The notes under the pieces were generated by a model. It saw only the letters and a list, made by a program, of their open reading frames with translations, was not told the DNA's origin and did not search any database. A stretch of 20,634 bases of DNA from a virus: positions 1-20,634 of IMG/VR virus record IMGVR_UViG_3300030103_003891. The stretch is one strand, 5' to 3'. Below are positions 4,850 through 11,731 of this stretch, piece by piece. A program made the translations under genes and the position numbers. Position 1 is the stretch's first letter; each line of letters starts with the position of its first letter.

Positions 4850-6663
4850 TAATGCGTCTCCATCCAGGTTTTGCCGATAGAGACCTCAGCCAGAGCGGGG
4901 ATGTCCTCAAGCCAGATGGCTTCCGCCTCTTCCATCACTTGTTTTAGTACGGCAGCCCACTCTTCAGCTGCGTCCTCGCGAACCAACAGCAAAATTTCAT
5001 CATGGACAGCGGCGGCGATCCGCACGGTTTCTTCGCCCGCCTCTTTGACCTTGGGCCATAGCGCCCCCAAAGCTCGTTTCAAGATGGCGGCACCTGCCCC
5101 CTGGATTGGCGTATTACATCTGACCGTGGCACGGTTCATGTCGCCCTTAAGCACTCGCCGCATGTTTGTTTTTGGGATACGAACACAGGCCCAGGGGTCT
5201 TCCCTTTCCCGGTAGCAGTCGGAGGCCATTGCCCTTTGCCACGCGGCAACTCCTGAAAACGTCTCAAGCCAGCCGTTGCGGATTTCTTCCGCCCTTTCTT
5301 TTGTCATAGTCACGCCCATGCCTCCGGCATAGTTGCGAAGCCCAACAGCCCCCGCGCCATACAACAAGCCAAAGTTTGCAGATTTGGCCGTCTGCCTATC
5401 GCAGCCAATGGCCTCAGCCGTGACGGTGTGCGGATCTTCGCCGTCCTTGAATGCCTGGATCATGCGGGCATCTTTTGCCACTGCTGCAGCAAGCCGAAGC
5501 TCCATCTGCCCAAAGTCGGCATCCACTAAGGCATAACCTTCTGGGGCTTCAACACACCCCCGAAACTGTGGATCGCGGGGGATTTGCTGATTGTTTGGTT
5601 TGATACAGGACATGCGCCCTGACTCTGCGCCGAGCTGCAAATAGCTGGCCCGCACAAACCCTTTAGCGTCCATCTTTTCCTGGATCGACTCGATCATCTG
5701 GCGGCGTTTTTCACACTTTTTCCACTGCAGATAAATCTGAATCACCTCATGGTCGGCGGCGTAAGACCTAAGCGCCTGCCTCGATGCGCTGGGCTTACCG
5801 TTGGCGTCTTTTGGCTTTTCTGGGAGAATCTCGCCCAGTTTGTCCACAAGCTGTTTAGGGCTGTTGATATTGAATCCGGCGTATTGTTTAGTGCCATCAC
5901 GGACTTTGCCCTCGTCCTTGGCGCGCAGATTAAAACTGCCGTCCTCGTTCCTAGGCAATTTTTTATCTTCCGGCAGTGCGGCGTCTAGCTGCAGGATGAA
6001 ATCGTTGGCTAGGTTTTCAATGTCGTGTTCATAGTCCAGTTTGCGCTGCTGTAAATTTTCGGCGTTCCAATGCAGCCCAGTGCGCCACATTTGAGCCATC
6101 GCGGGCAGAGCAGCGCACTCAAGCCCATAGGCGACATTCAGTTTATTGATGCGGATTTTGCTGATTAGTTTTTCGTCTAAATCCATCAACGCAAAGACAT
6201 CATTAGCGGCGTACTCCAACTGTTCGTCTGTAAGGTCCCCACTCCAGTCCGACTTCTGCATTTCTTTGGGCAGCTCCCTTTTCAGGTAACGCTTCACAAG
6301 CTTGTCCAAGCTGTGGCGCACGTTAGGTATGCCGTTTTCAATTAAACGACTCGCCAACATTGTGCATCTGACGAAGCCTGCGGGGTATATGTCGTGCGCC
6401 TGGAGCCAGCCAAGATCAAAGACAGCATTATGAGCAAGCCAGTCTCTCTCAGTGCCTGAGAAAAAATGGCGCAAATTTTGCCAGTCTTCCCGGTCTAGTT
6501 GCCGACAGTCGATTAAAACGACCGTGTCGTTGGCTTTAGTGCCTAACTGAACGAGCCGCATTCTCGCTTTTTCGGGCTGGAGCTGCAGCGTCTCAGTGTC
6601 AAAGCAAACTGTCCCCGACAAATCAAGTTTGTCGAGGTGCTCGATCCCTTTGTAGACATTCAC
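4849..6663 (-). CDS. polA-like: Family A DNA polymerase with 3'-5' proofreading exonuclease
   Basis: This 604-residue protein copies the phage genome. Residues 15-165 are the DnaQ-like exonuclease: FDTET (D22, E24), AHNAVFDLGW (D83) and YAANDVFALMDL (D155). The polymerase domain has motif A VDADFGQMELR (D381), motif B RQTAKSANFGLLYG (R423, K427, F431, Y435) and motif C VHDEI (H554, D555). There is no 5'-nuclease domain, as in T7-type enzymes. The residue aligned with E. coli Pol I Phe762 is Phe431. The GTG start overlaps the stop of the 52-residue upstream gene (GTGA), so the polymerase is translationally coupled within the replication operon. Length and motif order are normal for a phage enzyme, and no key residue is missing. 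Confidence 0.96.
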   Translation of the reverse strand: MNVYKGIEHLDKLDLSGTVCFDTETLQLQPEKARMRLVQLGTKANDTVVLIDCRQLDREDWQNLRHFFSGTERDWLAHNAVFDLGWLQAHDIYPAGFVRCTMLASRLIENGIPNVRHSLDKLVKRYLKRELPKEMQKSDWSGDLTDEQLEYAANDVFALMDLDEKLISKIRINKLNVAYGLECAALPAMAQMWRTGLHWNAENLQQRKLDYEHDIENLANDFILQLDAALPEDKKLPRNEDGSFNLRAKDEGKVRDGTKQYAGFNINSPKQLVDKLGEILPEKPKDANGKPSASRQALRSYAADHEVIQIYLQWKKCEKRRQMIESIQEKMDAKGFVRASYLQLGAESGRMSCIKPNNQQIPRDPQFRGCVEAPEGYALVDADFGQMELRLAAAVAKDARMIQAFKDGEDPHTVTAEAIGCDRQTAKSANFGLLYGAGAVGLRNYAGGMGVTMTKERAEEIRNGWLETFSGVAAWQRAMASDCYREREDPWACVRIPKTNMRRVLKGDMNRATVRCNTPIQGAGAAILKRALGALWPKVKEAGEETVRIAAAVHDEILLLVREDAAEEWAAVLKQVMEEAEAIWLEDIPALAEVSIGKTWMETH

Positions 6664-6818
6664 CGTACGGACTCCGGGTAAGGCAAATCAAACTGAAGCC
6701 AGAAAAGCTCATGGATCAGCTCCCCTGTTTCGGGGTGGGGCGCGTACCAGCCGCCCTCCTCTCTGACCCAGCCGGCTTCCTCACGTTTCTGGCGGTGGCT
6801 CTTGTCGGCGTAGGTCAT
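6660..6818 (-). CDS. Hypothetical micro-protein (52 aa) coupled to DNA polymerase
   Basis: The ATG at 6818 overlaps the stop of the ribbon-helix-helix gene (ATGA), and its own TGA (6660-6662) overlaps the polymerase GTG. The product MTYADKSHRQKREEAGWVRE continues with a Trp/Pro-rich segment (GGWYAPHPETGELIHELFW) and ends LPYPESVR. The GWYAPHPETGE region looks like a beta hairpin. No membrane segment or metal site is seen. Perfect stop/start overlaps on both sides are good evidence that it is a real gene. A role as a replication accessory is only guilt by location. Confidence 0.6.
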   Translation of the reverse strand: MTYADKSHRQKREEAGWVREEGGWYAPHPETGELIHELFWLQFDLPYPESVR

Positions 6819-7069
6819 GGCTGCAGCTCTGCAAGAGCGACAGACACCACGGTCTCAATGTGGCGTTTGTCGATGCAGTTGCCGATCCGCTTACGCACAA
6901 CCTCAATGACATTGTAGTAGTCCACCGGGGTCAGGCTCCCGAGTGGTGCGCGTCGGCGGTTACTAAGGCACTCGCGCATAAGCTCAGCGCGAGAGGTGCC
7001 CAGTCGCTTTGCTTCAGCGTCGAACCAGGCCAGCTGGCTCTCTTCAACACGTAGTTCAATCTTTTTCAT
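6815..7069 (-). CDS. Ribbon-helix-helix-like DNA-binding protein (84 aa)
   Basis: The N-terminal 40 residues follow the ribbon-helix-helix pattern: strand (MKKIELRVEESQ), helix (LAWFDAEAKRLG), the TSRAE turn, and second helix (LMRECLSNRRR). A C-terminal helical half (VDYYNVIEVVRKRIG, HIETVVSVALAEL) may mediate oligomer contacts. Such proteins are usually dimeric repressors or partition-like regulators. The ATG overlaps the stop of the 61-residue gene (TGATG), and the stop overlaps the next ATG. It could repress its own operon, whose promoter-like motif lies at 7277-7287, or modulate host genes. The DNA target is unknown. Confidence 0.72.
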   Translation of the reverse strand: MKKIELRVEESQLAWFDAEAKRLGTSRAELMRECLSNRRRAPLGSLTPVDYYNVIEVVRKRIGNCIDKRHIETVVSVALAELQP

Positions 7070-7254
7070 CAGAGGTCTTCTCGGTAGAAATTGCTGCCTG
7101 GACCGTAGTTTGTGAGAATGTCGGGCCAGGTGCTAAGCAGTTTGTTGCGGTTGTAAGGATCTGCAGCAAGTGCAGCCTCTGCCAGTTTTTTGATGAACCC
7201 TCCGCCGTAGTGGTGGGCCGTTCTGATGCTGGCGACGATCTGTTTTTCAGTCAC
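7069..7254 (-). CDS. Small hypothetical protein (61 aa)
   Basis: A GTG at 7254 opens a frame ending at 7069, where its TGA overlaps the ATG of the ribbon-helix-helix gene. The product (MTEKQIVASIRTAHHYGGGF, then a helix KKLAEAALAADPYNRNKLL) ends in a WPDILTNYGPGS motif. It resembles short phage proteins with a glycine-rich GGGF/GGSF turn followed by LAxAxLxADPxN and a final W/F-P-x-L-x-x-Y-G motif. I have seen this pattern in phage genomes without an assigned function. It is the first gene after the promoter-like TGTGCTACATT at 7277-7287, so it probably begins its own transcription unit. Confidence 0.62.
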   Translation of the reverse strand: MTEKQIVASIRTAHHYGGGFIKKLAEAALAADPYNRNKLLSTWPDILTNYGPGSNFYREDL

Positions 7255-7276
7255 GGGCGGGTTGAACAGTAGGGAA

Positions 7277-7287
7277 AATGTAGCACA
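7277..7287 (-). promoter_or_regulatory. Promoter-like extended -10 motif, leftward
   Basis: Read on the minus strand the sequence is TGTGCTACATT, with the -10 hexamer TACATT at 7282-7277 and TG one base before it. It is the same motif as the plus-strand copies at 9835, 11882, 12120 and 12626. It overlaps the last codons of the primase-helicase gene region (stop at 7288-7290) and lies about 22 bases upstream of the GTG at 7254. No good -35 is visible, as is common for extended -10 promoters. Confidence 0.5.
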
Positions 7288-9735
7288 TTAACTCCGCCAG
7301 GGCAGCTTATCGCCAAAAGGGTTTGCGTCATCGTCGAAATCGTCCCCATCCCTATGTATAGGTTTTTCCGCGTCAAAAGCCGGAGGCGTTGCGGGGGAAG
7401 GGTTCTTAACGACAATCGGGTTTGTCAAAAGCTCAGGGTTTGTCAAAAGGTCCGACGGCCCAGGCTTTTGACAATCGGGGACTTTTGACAAAAGGGGTTT
7501 GTCGTTTAGATCGGTTCCAGGGGAAGGGGTCTGGCTTTTAACACTCTTTAAAACAGACGCCCCCTGTGCGCGAGAGCTAAATTTGGGTAAAACATCTGTA
7601 CCAACGGCCTGCCAGTAGTTGGGTTTTCGGCCCTTAAACTTGAGACCTGCGGGGGGATCACACCGCTGGATCAGTTTTTGAGCTTCCAGTCTGCTGAGGG
7701 CGTATTTGATGGCCCTCACGCGATTCTTTCCTTCCCCGCCGAGCGTCTCGTGTGCTTTTAGATCTGCCGCTGACCAAGCTTTGCGGTTAGCCCGCATCTC
7801 TTTGAGAATCTGGAGCTTGTAGCCATCACAAGTAGATGCGGCCCGTTCTTCGGGCTCAGGCACGTGCCCTACGACATAGGTGAAGTCTTTTAGGAGGGTG
7901 AAGACCTGGCGCACCCCTTCGCGGTTGTCTCGCGACTTCTCAACCGTCACTAGGCGGCTGTTAAAGCTCAGCCCCAGCTCAAGGGTTTGTTTGCTGTCGA
8001 GTTTGACCATGTTCCAGGTTTCATCGACCGCAGCTCTAATCGCGCTGGTGCCACGAAAACCGCCGTTCCGGTTGTTGTGGTGGATCACGATGATGGTGCA
8101 AGCCGGGAAGTCCTTGCCGTTTCTGCGGGCCAAGCGTTTGAGCGGGTGGGCGTATTCCCTGCGGTTCTCCTCGTAGGGGTTGGAGTCGTTGCAGCCATCG
8201 AGGCTGTCAATCACCACCAGTGCGTAATGCTCTTCGTGTTGGATCTGGCAGAACCGCCGATACCACTGCATATCCCACTCAGCCACGACATCGACGTTGG
8301 TGGTCATGTCCTTTTCTTCAAACTGATTTCTCAGCACCATTTCGCTCTGGTCACCGTTAAGCCAGAGGCATTTGGCTTTAGGTACAGGAACATTGTTCCC
8401 GTACACGTTGAACGGGATTCCTTGGCTGACGTGTTTGCAAATTGTCTGGCACAGAGCCGACTTACCCGTGCCACCGTCAGCGTGGATCAGCAGCAGCCAT
8501 GGCTTGGGGAGCAGCCCCGGAATCAGGTACTCAAACGGAGTGTTGTCCAGCTCCTTAACAGCGGCAGGTTTAATGCCTCGGTTCCTTAAATAGGTGATGT
8601 GCGTATCAAGCAACCGATCAATCGCCGCAGCACCCTCACGACGGCCAGCCTCTTGAGCCAGGATGGTTTTGGCCTGGTCCGCGAAGGCTGGGTTGTCGTA
8701 AGTCTCCTCAATTTCAAGGCCGCGAGCAATCAGTTCCTCCGGCCCCAAGAGTTCGAGCTTGTACTTCGCCGGCAGCGCCTGGATCTCTTCCACCAGCTGT
8801 GCAAGACCGTCCCTTTGAAATCGTGAGCGGTCTTTGTCAACTAAATCCGCCTCGTGCATCAAGCTGCCGAAACCAAGTCCGTTGCCTTTAAACCCAATTT
8901 CCCAGCGATCTCTGCAGGGGTTCTTACCGTTCTCCCAATCCCGGTGGTACTCGTTATCGCGGCGGCTCCATTCTTCCCACAATTTCAGGCCATCTTGATT
9001 CGGCAGCTCGCTGTGGAGCATCGCGCCGATCTCCCACCAAAACTGTTCACTGAACGCGCCCCGAGGCTCAATGACGTTCAGGCAACACTGTGCGATGGCA
9101 ATCTTTTCTTCCCTGGATCTTTTGGCCCAGCGTGTGTCGCGTTTGGTGCGTGTGCTGTCTTTCTGATTGCGCTTGATGTACTCCTCACGCATCCGCTCCA
9201 GTAACCACTCCGGCGCCTCTGGAATGTTGTGGGGGTCACCCTTGAATGTGTATTCACCCTCGTACTGGCCATTTTTCCCTGGGTAGGCACCGAAGATGAC
9301 TCCCTGGCGCCCCCACAAGACCTCCCAACCCTCATGATGTGCTGCGGCGTGGCTGATGTCAGCAACTCGCAGGCGGTCAGCCTCTGGGACGCTGAAGAGG
9401 TACTTGCAGGCGTGGGGCCGTGGAGACTTGATGCTTGGGGCTTTGTCTAGATCAGCGCCCCATTTCTCCTGGATCGCCCCGAGGTTGTCATCAACGTCAA
9501 AAATGACGAGGCCATCAGAGCGGTGGCCGCTGTAAACGCCGACAGCTTTGAACGTGTCCGGGTGTTCCTGGACATGTAAGGCCGTGGTTTTTGGGGCCAG
9601 ATTGACGTGACAAGCTTGGCCTAAGGGCGATTTTCCGCACGCTGTCTTTTTGTTAGGCAATGTCTGCCCTTTTGCATAGATGGGCGCAGTCGCCCAGTTC
9701 TCAGGCAATCTGAGGATGAAATCAACCAGATTCAT
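7288..9735 (-). CDS. Primase-polymerase / RecA-fold helicase fusion protein (replication initiator)
   Basis: This 815-residue protein probably primes and unwinds phage DNA. Residues 1-180 look like an archaeo-eukaryotic prim-pol domain: LVIFDVDDN gives the metal-binding D80 and D82, and SPRPHACKYLF the conserved H108. Residues 210-295 fit a PriCT-2-type linker domain (FWWEIGAMLHSELP, LWEEWSRRD). Residues 405-620 are a RecA/RepA-like ATPase with Walker A HADGGTGKS (K425) and Walker B ALVVIDSLDG (D510). VIHHNNRNGGFRGTSAI follows as a sensor-like motif. Residues 635-695 suggest a winged helix, and the last 100 residues are a Pro/Ser/Asp-rich, probably disordered tail. An AAGGA ribosome-binding site precedes the ATG. 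The DNA under the tail holds iteron-like repeats. Confidence 0.9.
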   Translation of the reverse strand: MNLVDFILRLPENWATAPIYAKGQTLPNKKTACGKSPLGQACHVNLAPKTTALHVQEHPDTFKAVGVYSGHRSDGLVIFDVDDNLGAIQEKWGADLDKAPSIKSPRPHACKYLFSVPEADRLRVADISHAAAHHEGWEVLWGRQGVIFGAYPGKNGQYEGEYTFKGDPHNIPEAPEWLLERMREEYIKRNQKDSTRTKRDTRWAKRSREEKIAIAQCCLNVIEPRGAFSEQFWWEIGAMLHSELPNQDGLKLWEEWSRRDNEYHRDWENGKNPCRDRWEIGFKGNGLGFGSLMHEADLVDKDRSRFQRDGLAQLVEEIQALPAKYKLELLGPEELIARGLEIEETYDNPAFADQAKTILAQEAGRREGAAAIDRLLDTHITYLRNRGIKPAAVKELDNTPFEYLIPGLLPKPWLLLIHADGGTGKSALCQTICKHVSQGIPFNVYGNNVPVPKAKCLWLNGDQSEMVLRNQFEEKDMTTNVDVVAEWDMQWYRRFCQIQHEEHYALVVIDSLDGCNDSNPYEENRREYAHPLKRLARRNGKDFPACTIIVIHHNNRNGGFRGTSAIRAAVDETWNMVKLDSKQTLELGLSFNSRLVTVEKSRDNREGVRQVFTLLKDFTYVVGHVPEPEERAASTCDGYKLQILKEMRANRKAWSAADLKAHETLGGEGKNRVRAIKYALSRLEAQKLIQRCDPPAGLKFKGRKPNYWQAVGTDVLPKFSSRAQGASVLKSVKSQTPSPGTDLNDKPLLSKVPDCQKPGPSDLLTNPELLTNPIVVKNPSPATPPAFDAEKPIHRDGDDFDDDANPFGDKLPWRS
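7421..7493. repeat. Cluster of TTTTGACAA / TTGTCAAAA repeats (iteron or operator candidate)
   Basis: Four copies lie within 73 bases: TTTGTCAAAA at 7421 and 7439, TTTTGACAA at 7466, and the near-palindrome TTTTGACAAAA at 7483. Related sequences occur at 9748 (TTTTGTCAA) and 9818 (TTGTCAAA), in the divergent control region in front of the same gene. Inside the coding region they encode a small peptide repeat (LLTNPELLTNP) in a disordered tail. Clustering in both orientations and recurrence upstream of the gene argue for a protein-binding site such as a replication origin or operator. Confidence 0.45.
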
Positions 9736-9736
9736 C

Positions 9737-9745
9737 TGCTACAAT
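9737..9745 (+). promoter_or_regulatory. Possible extended -10 motif, rightward, just upstream of a terminator
   Basis: TGCTACAAT at 9737-9745 matches the -10 part of the recurrent promoter motif, but no -35 hexamer lies at the right distance. Transcription from here would meet the terminator at 9772-9804 after roughly 50 bases, producing only a short RNA. It also overlaps the leader of the divergent primase-helicase gene on the other strand. Confidence 0.25.
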
Positions 9746-9771
9746 CCTTTTGTCAAGTAAATGAAAACAAC

Positions 9772-9804
9772 ACCCCAACGGCTCCGTCAGCCTTGGGGTT
9801 TTTT
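9772..9804 (+). terminator. Rho-independent terminator in the divergent control region
   Basis: CCCCAA (9773-9778) pairs with TTGGGG (9793-9798), and GGCT (9780-9783) pairs with AGCC (9789-9792) around a CCGTC loop, with one bulged C at 9779. Six T residues follow (9799-9804). It points rightward although no rightward gene lies upstream in the adjacent 5.6 kb. It would therefore block antisense read-through or end a short leader RNA before the promoter at 9818. Confidence 0.82.
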
Positions 9805-9817
9805 CATCCTACTCGAC

Positions 9818-9845
9818 TTGTCAAACGCTGCAGTCGTGCTACATT
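9818..9845 (+). promoter_or_regulatory. Rightward promoter for the ssDNA-binding protein gene
   Basis: A -35 box TTGTCA (9818-9823) and an extended -10 GTGCTACATT (TACATT at 9840-9845) are separated by exactly 16 bases. This is the same geometry as the promoters at 12103 and 12609. It follows the terminator at 9772-9804 and precedes the ATG at 9885 by 39 bases. The -35 box overlaps a TTGTCAAA repeat, so an operator function there is possible. Confidence 0.6.
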
Positions 9846-9884
9846 TGCAGAGCACCGGGCAACGCGCCCACAGCAACCACAACA

Positions 9885-10466
9885 ATGCCATTCATCTCAG
9901 ACAAGAACAAAGCAGCCGCCGCCGGTGGCACTGGCAGCTATCTCAACCCCTCCAAAATCCCATCAGGCAGCAACGTGCGTTTCGCACTGCTTGACGATCA
10001 GCCCCTTGAGTTCTTTGAGTGCTGGGGCGAAGACAGCAACGGCAACACCCAGCCTTTCCGCTTTGCAGAAGATCCTTCACCTGAGGAGATCGCTGAAGAG
10101 ATGGGCGAAGAGTGGAGCCGCCGTTTGAACCGCGATGGCAACGGCCCTGAAAAGGTCAAGTTCTCCATTGCTGTGCCGGTATACAACTACGAGACCGAAA
10201 AGGTTGAGGTCATGCCTCTGACCCAGAAAACCCTGATCAACGAATTGGATTCCATCAGCCAGATGGAAGATTACGCCGAGTTACTGGACTGGGATTTTGT
10301 GATGGGCAAGGAGGGCACGGGCCTGGAAACCAAGTACAGCCTGCGGCCCGCACCTCGCAAAAAAGCTTCTCAGTCACAGATCGAGGAAGCCTGGACCGAA
10401 GCTCGCGCCTCTGGTTTTGACATCAGCCGAATGCTGACCGGCGGCAGTCCTTTCAAAAAGGGTTGA
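9885..10466 (+). CDS. Probable single-stranded DNA-binding protein (193 aa)
   Basis: The protein begins MPFISDKNKAAAAGGTGSYL and has a region PSGSNVRFALLDDQPLEFFE with beta-strand character. A segment VKFSIAVPVYNYETEKVEVM precedes a helix with QKTLINELDSISQ. The core is WDFVMGKEGTG followed by a strand and the positively charged SLRPAPRKK. The VPVYNY strand, the LINEL helix and the basic strand after WDF are what I associate with phage OB-fold ssDNA-binding proteins of the gp32-like/gp2.5-like group, often listed as hypothetical. It is the first gene rightward of the control region, next to the divergent primase-helicase, which fits an early replication role. The tail ends FKKG rather than in the typical acidic tip, which lowers my certainty. 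Confidence 0.68.
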   Translation: MPFISDKNKAAAAGGTGSYLNPSKIPSGSNVRFALLDDQPLEFFECWGEDSNGNTQPFRFAEDPSPEEIAEEMGEEWSRRLNRDGNGPEKVKFSIAVPVYNYETEKVEVMPLTQKTLINELDSISQMEDYAELLDWDFVMGKEGTGLETKYSLRPAPRKKASQSQIEEAWTEARASGFDISRMLTGGSPFKKG

Positions 10467-10469
10467 ACC

Positions 10470-10706
10470 ATGTCAATTCAGATTGGTTCAATCCCTGAGG
10501 TTGGCGGGTACCGTCCGGGCGACTTGGCTTTGGACTGCCCTCGTTGCGGTCCCAACAACACCCCTTACTTACATCTGGAACGGGCTAGTGCGGTGGATAG
10601 GGAAACTATCAACCTTAAGTACCGATGCGAGTTGTGCGGTGAGGTCTCTCGCCTGTACCTGGAGCAACACAAGGGACAAACACTTGTCCATTGGGCGCTT
10701 AACTAA
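10470..10706 (+). CDS. Zinc-ribbon protein (78 aa)
   Basis: Two CxxC knuckles are present, CPRC at residues 23-26 and CELC at residues 53-56, separated by 26 residues. The strand pattern (YLHLERASAV, ETINLKYRC) is that of a zinc ribbon. Such proteins bind nucleic acid or act as small transcription or replication adaptors; the sequence does not tell which. The ATG follows the stop of the previous gene by three bases, with an AAAAGGG ribosome-binding site in the preceding gene's last codons, so the two are one operon. The C-terminus (LYLEQHKGQTLVHWALN) completes a beta sheet. Key cysteines are all present. Confidence 0.75.
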   Translation: MSIQIGSIPEVGGYRPGDLALDCPRCGPNNTPYLHLERASAVDRETINLKYRCELCGEVSRLYLEQHKGQTLVHWALN

Positions 10707-10930
10707 CTGTATAAACGCGGCAGGACTAGGGAGGTGACCCCCGAAATCCTGCCTGCCCGTAATCAATACCGGGACTGCTCGGGCCAAGCGGTTTCCAAAA
10801 GCTGTTGTTGATTACAGAAGCAGGGTTCCAGTCTTGGAATAGCAGAGGTTCCGGGGGTGGTTTGACCCTTCATAGGCTGCTATTAAGGCAGGATCGTCCG
10901 TAAGCCCGCGCCACATTTACGCAAATTTCA
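10707..10930 (+). other. 224-base intergenic region with inverted repeats and a broken small ORF
   Basis: GGCAGGA (10719-10725) can pair with TCCTGCC (10747-10753), and GTAATCAA (10759-10766) with TTGATTAC (10807-10814). TTCCA/TGGAA (10826-10830 with 10835-10839) and GGGT/ACCC (10855-10858 with 10865-10868) give smaller hairpins. A perfect GGAGGTGA Shine-Dalgarno sequence sits at 10730-10737. A frame from GTG 10734 to TGA 10811 becomes a longer coherent peptide if one base is skipped in AAAA at 10797-10800, ending at TAG 10842. TGCTATTAA at 10878-10886 could be an extended -10 for the nuclease gene. Folded RNA, leader and decayed small gene are all possible. Confidence 0.35.
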
Positions 10931-11731
10931 ATGCCCGCCGATACTCAAAACGCTCTTGCGGGTTTACGCCGCTGGACCCTGGAACGTGACGACTCCGGCC
11001 CGCACCGCGTGTACCGAGATGAAGAGGGCAACACCTACGCCTCTGTCACCCACATACTCAAAGAGACTTCACCCCAATGGCAGAAAGATGCACTTGATCG
11101 TTGGACTAAAAAGCCCGGTGCTGCCGTGGAGCGTGATGTTGCTTGCCAGCGCGGGACTTTGGCGCACGATCACGCAGAGTACGTCCTCAAAACAGCAGCA
11201 AAGCTGGCTCGACAAACTGCCAACAAACGGAACAGCTGGCGGAGCGGAGATGATGGCCTGGAACGTGCCCCCAAGCAGATCACCAGCTGGGCCATCGGTA
11301 AGGCAATCCAAGGTGCACCGCGTGTCCCCTGGAGCGCCAGTGGCTACGCCCGAGGCTTACGGTCTTGGATCGGGGCCAATGTGACCGCAATCCACGCGAT
11401 TGAGTTTTCAGTGTTTGACCCGCGAGGCTGGGCTGGAACGGCAGACGCTCTGATCGACTTAGACGGCACCCTTTGCATCGCTGACTGGAAAACCAGCGTC
11501 AACGCTCGCAGTGAAGAGATGCTGGCAAATTACATCTGTCAGGCTGGCGCGTACTCCCTAGGGCTTCAGCACCTGACGGGCATCAAACCCAAAACGGGAG
11601 CGGTTGTGGTGGCTCGCCGCAGTGGTGCACCTCAGGTCCGCTTGCTCAATGAGTTAGAATTACGCGGGGCGGAATGTCAGTGGCTAGAAAGGATGAGCCT
11701 ATACAAGGCCCAAGAACTGTTGGAGAGCTAG
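10931..11731 (+). CDS. PD-(D/E)XK nuclease (Cas4/RecB-like exonuclease)
   Basis: This 266-residue protein carries the motif set of the PD-(D/E)XK nuclease fold. RGTLAHDHAE (R74, H79) leads, followed by AIEFSVFD (E158), GTADALIDLDG (D172), ADWKTS (D185, K187) and QAGAY (Q204, Y208). These residues bind the catalytic metal and cleave DNA, usually as an exonuclease in recombination or host-DNA degradation. No cysteine quartet typical of an iron-sulfur Cas4 is present, so it is closer to phage RecB-like exonucleases. The ATG lacks a clear ribosome-binding site. It lies downstream of the ssDNA-binding and zinc-ribbon genes, which fits a recombination/replication module. The 3' end overlaps the next gene by 58 bases. 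Confidence 0.86.
   Translation: MPADTQNALAGLRRWTLERDDSGPHRVYRDEEGNTYASVTHILKETSPQWQKDALDRWTKKPGAAVERDVACQRGTLAHDHAEYVLKTAAKLARQTANKRNSWRSGDDGLERAPKQITSWAIGKAIQGAPRVPWSASGYARGLRSWIGANVTAIHAIEFSVFDPRGWAGTADALIDLDGTLCIADWKTSVNARSEEMLANYICQAGAYSLGLQHLTGIKPKTGAVVVARRSGAPQVRLLNELELRGAECQWLERMSLYKAQELLES

Noticed and set aside
7987-8589. A 200-residue open frame on the plus strand inside the primase-helicase gene
   Set aside because: It lies antisense to the helicase domain with its Walker motifs, has no promoter or ribosome-binding site, and has the Val/Gln/His-rich composition of a codon-shadow frame.
9761-9994. A possible leader peptide starting MKTTPQRLRQPWGFF across the terminator
   Set aside because: The frame runs through the terminator and promoter into the shadow of the ssDNA-binding gene, and no ribosome-binding site precedes it.
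10820-10880. tRNA-like elements (GGGTTCCAGTCTTGGAA and neighbours)
   Set aside because: The hairpin resembles a T-arm only in part; there is no acceptor stem of seven pairs, no anticodon arm at the right distance and no D-arm.
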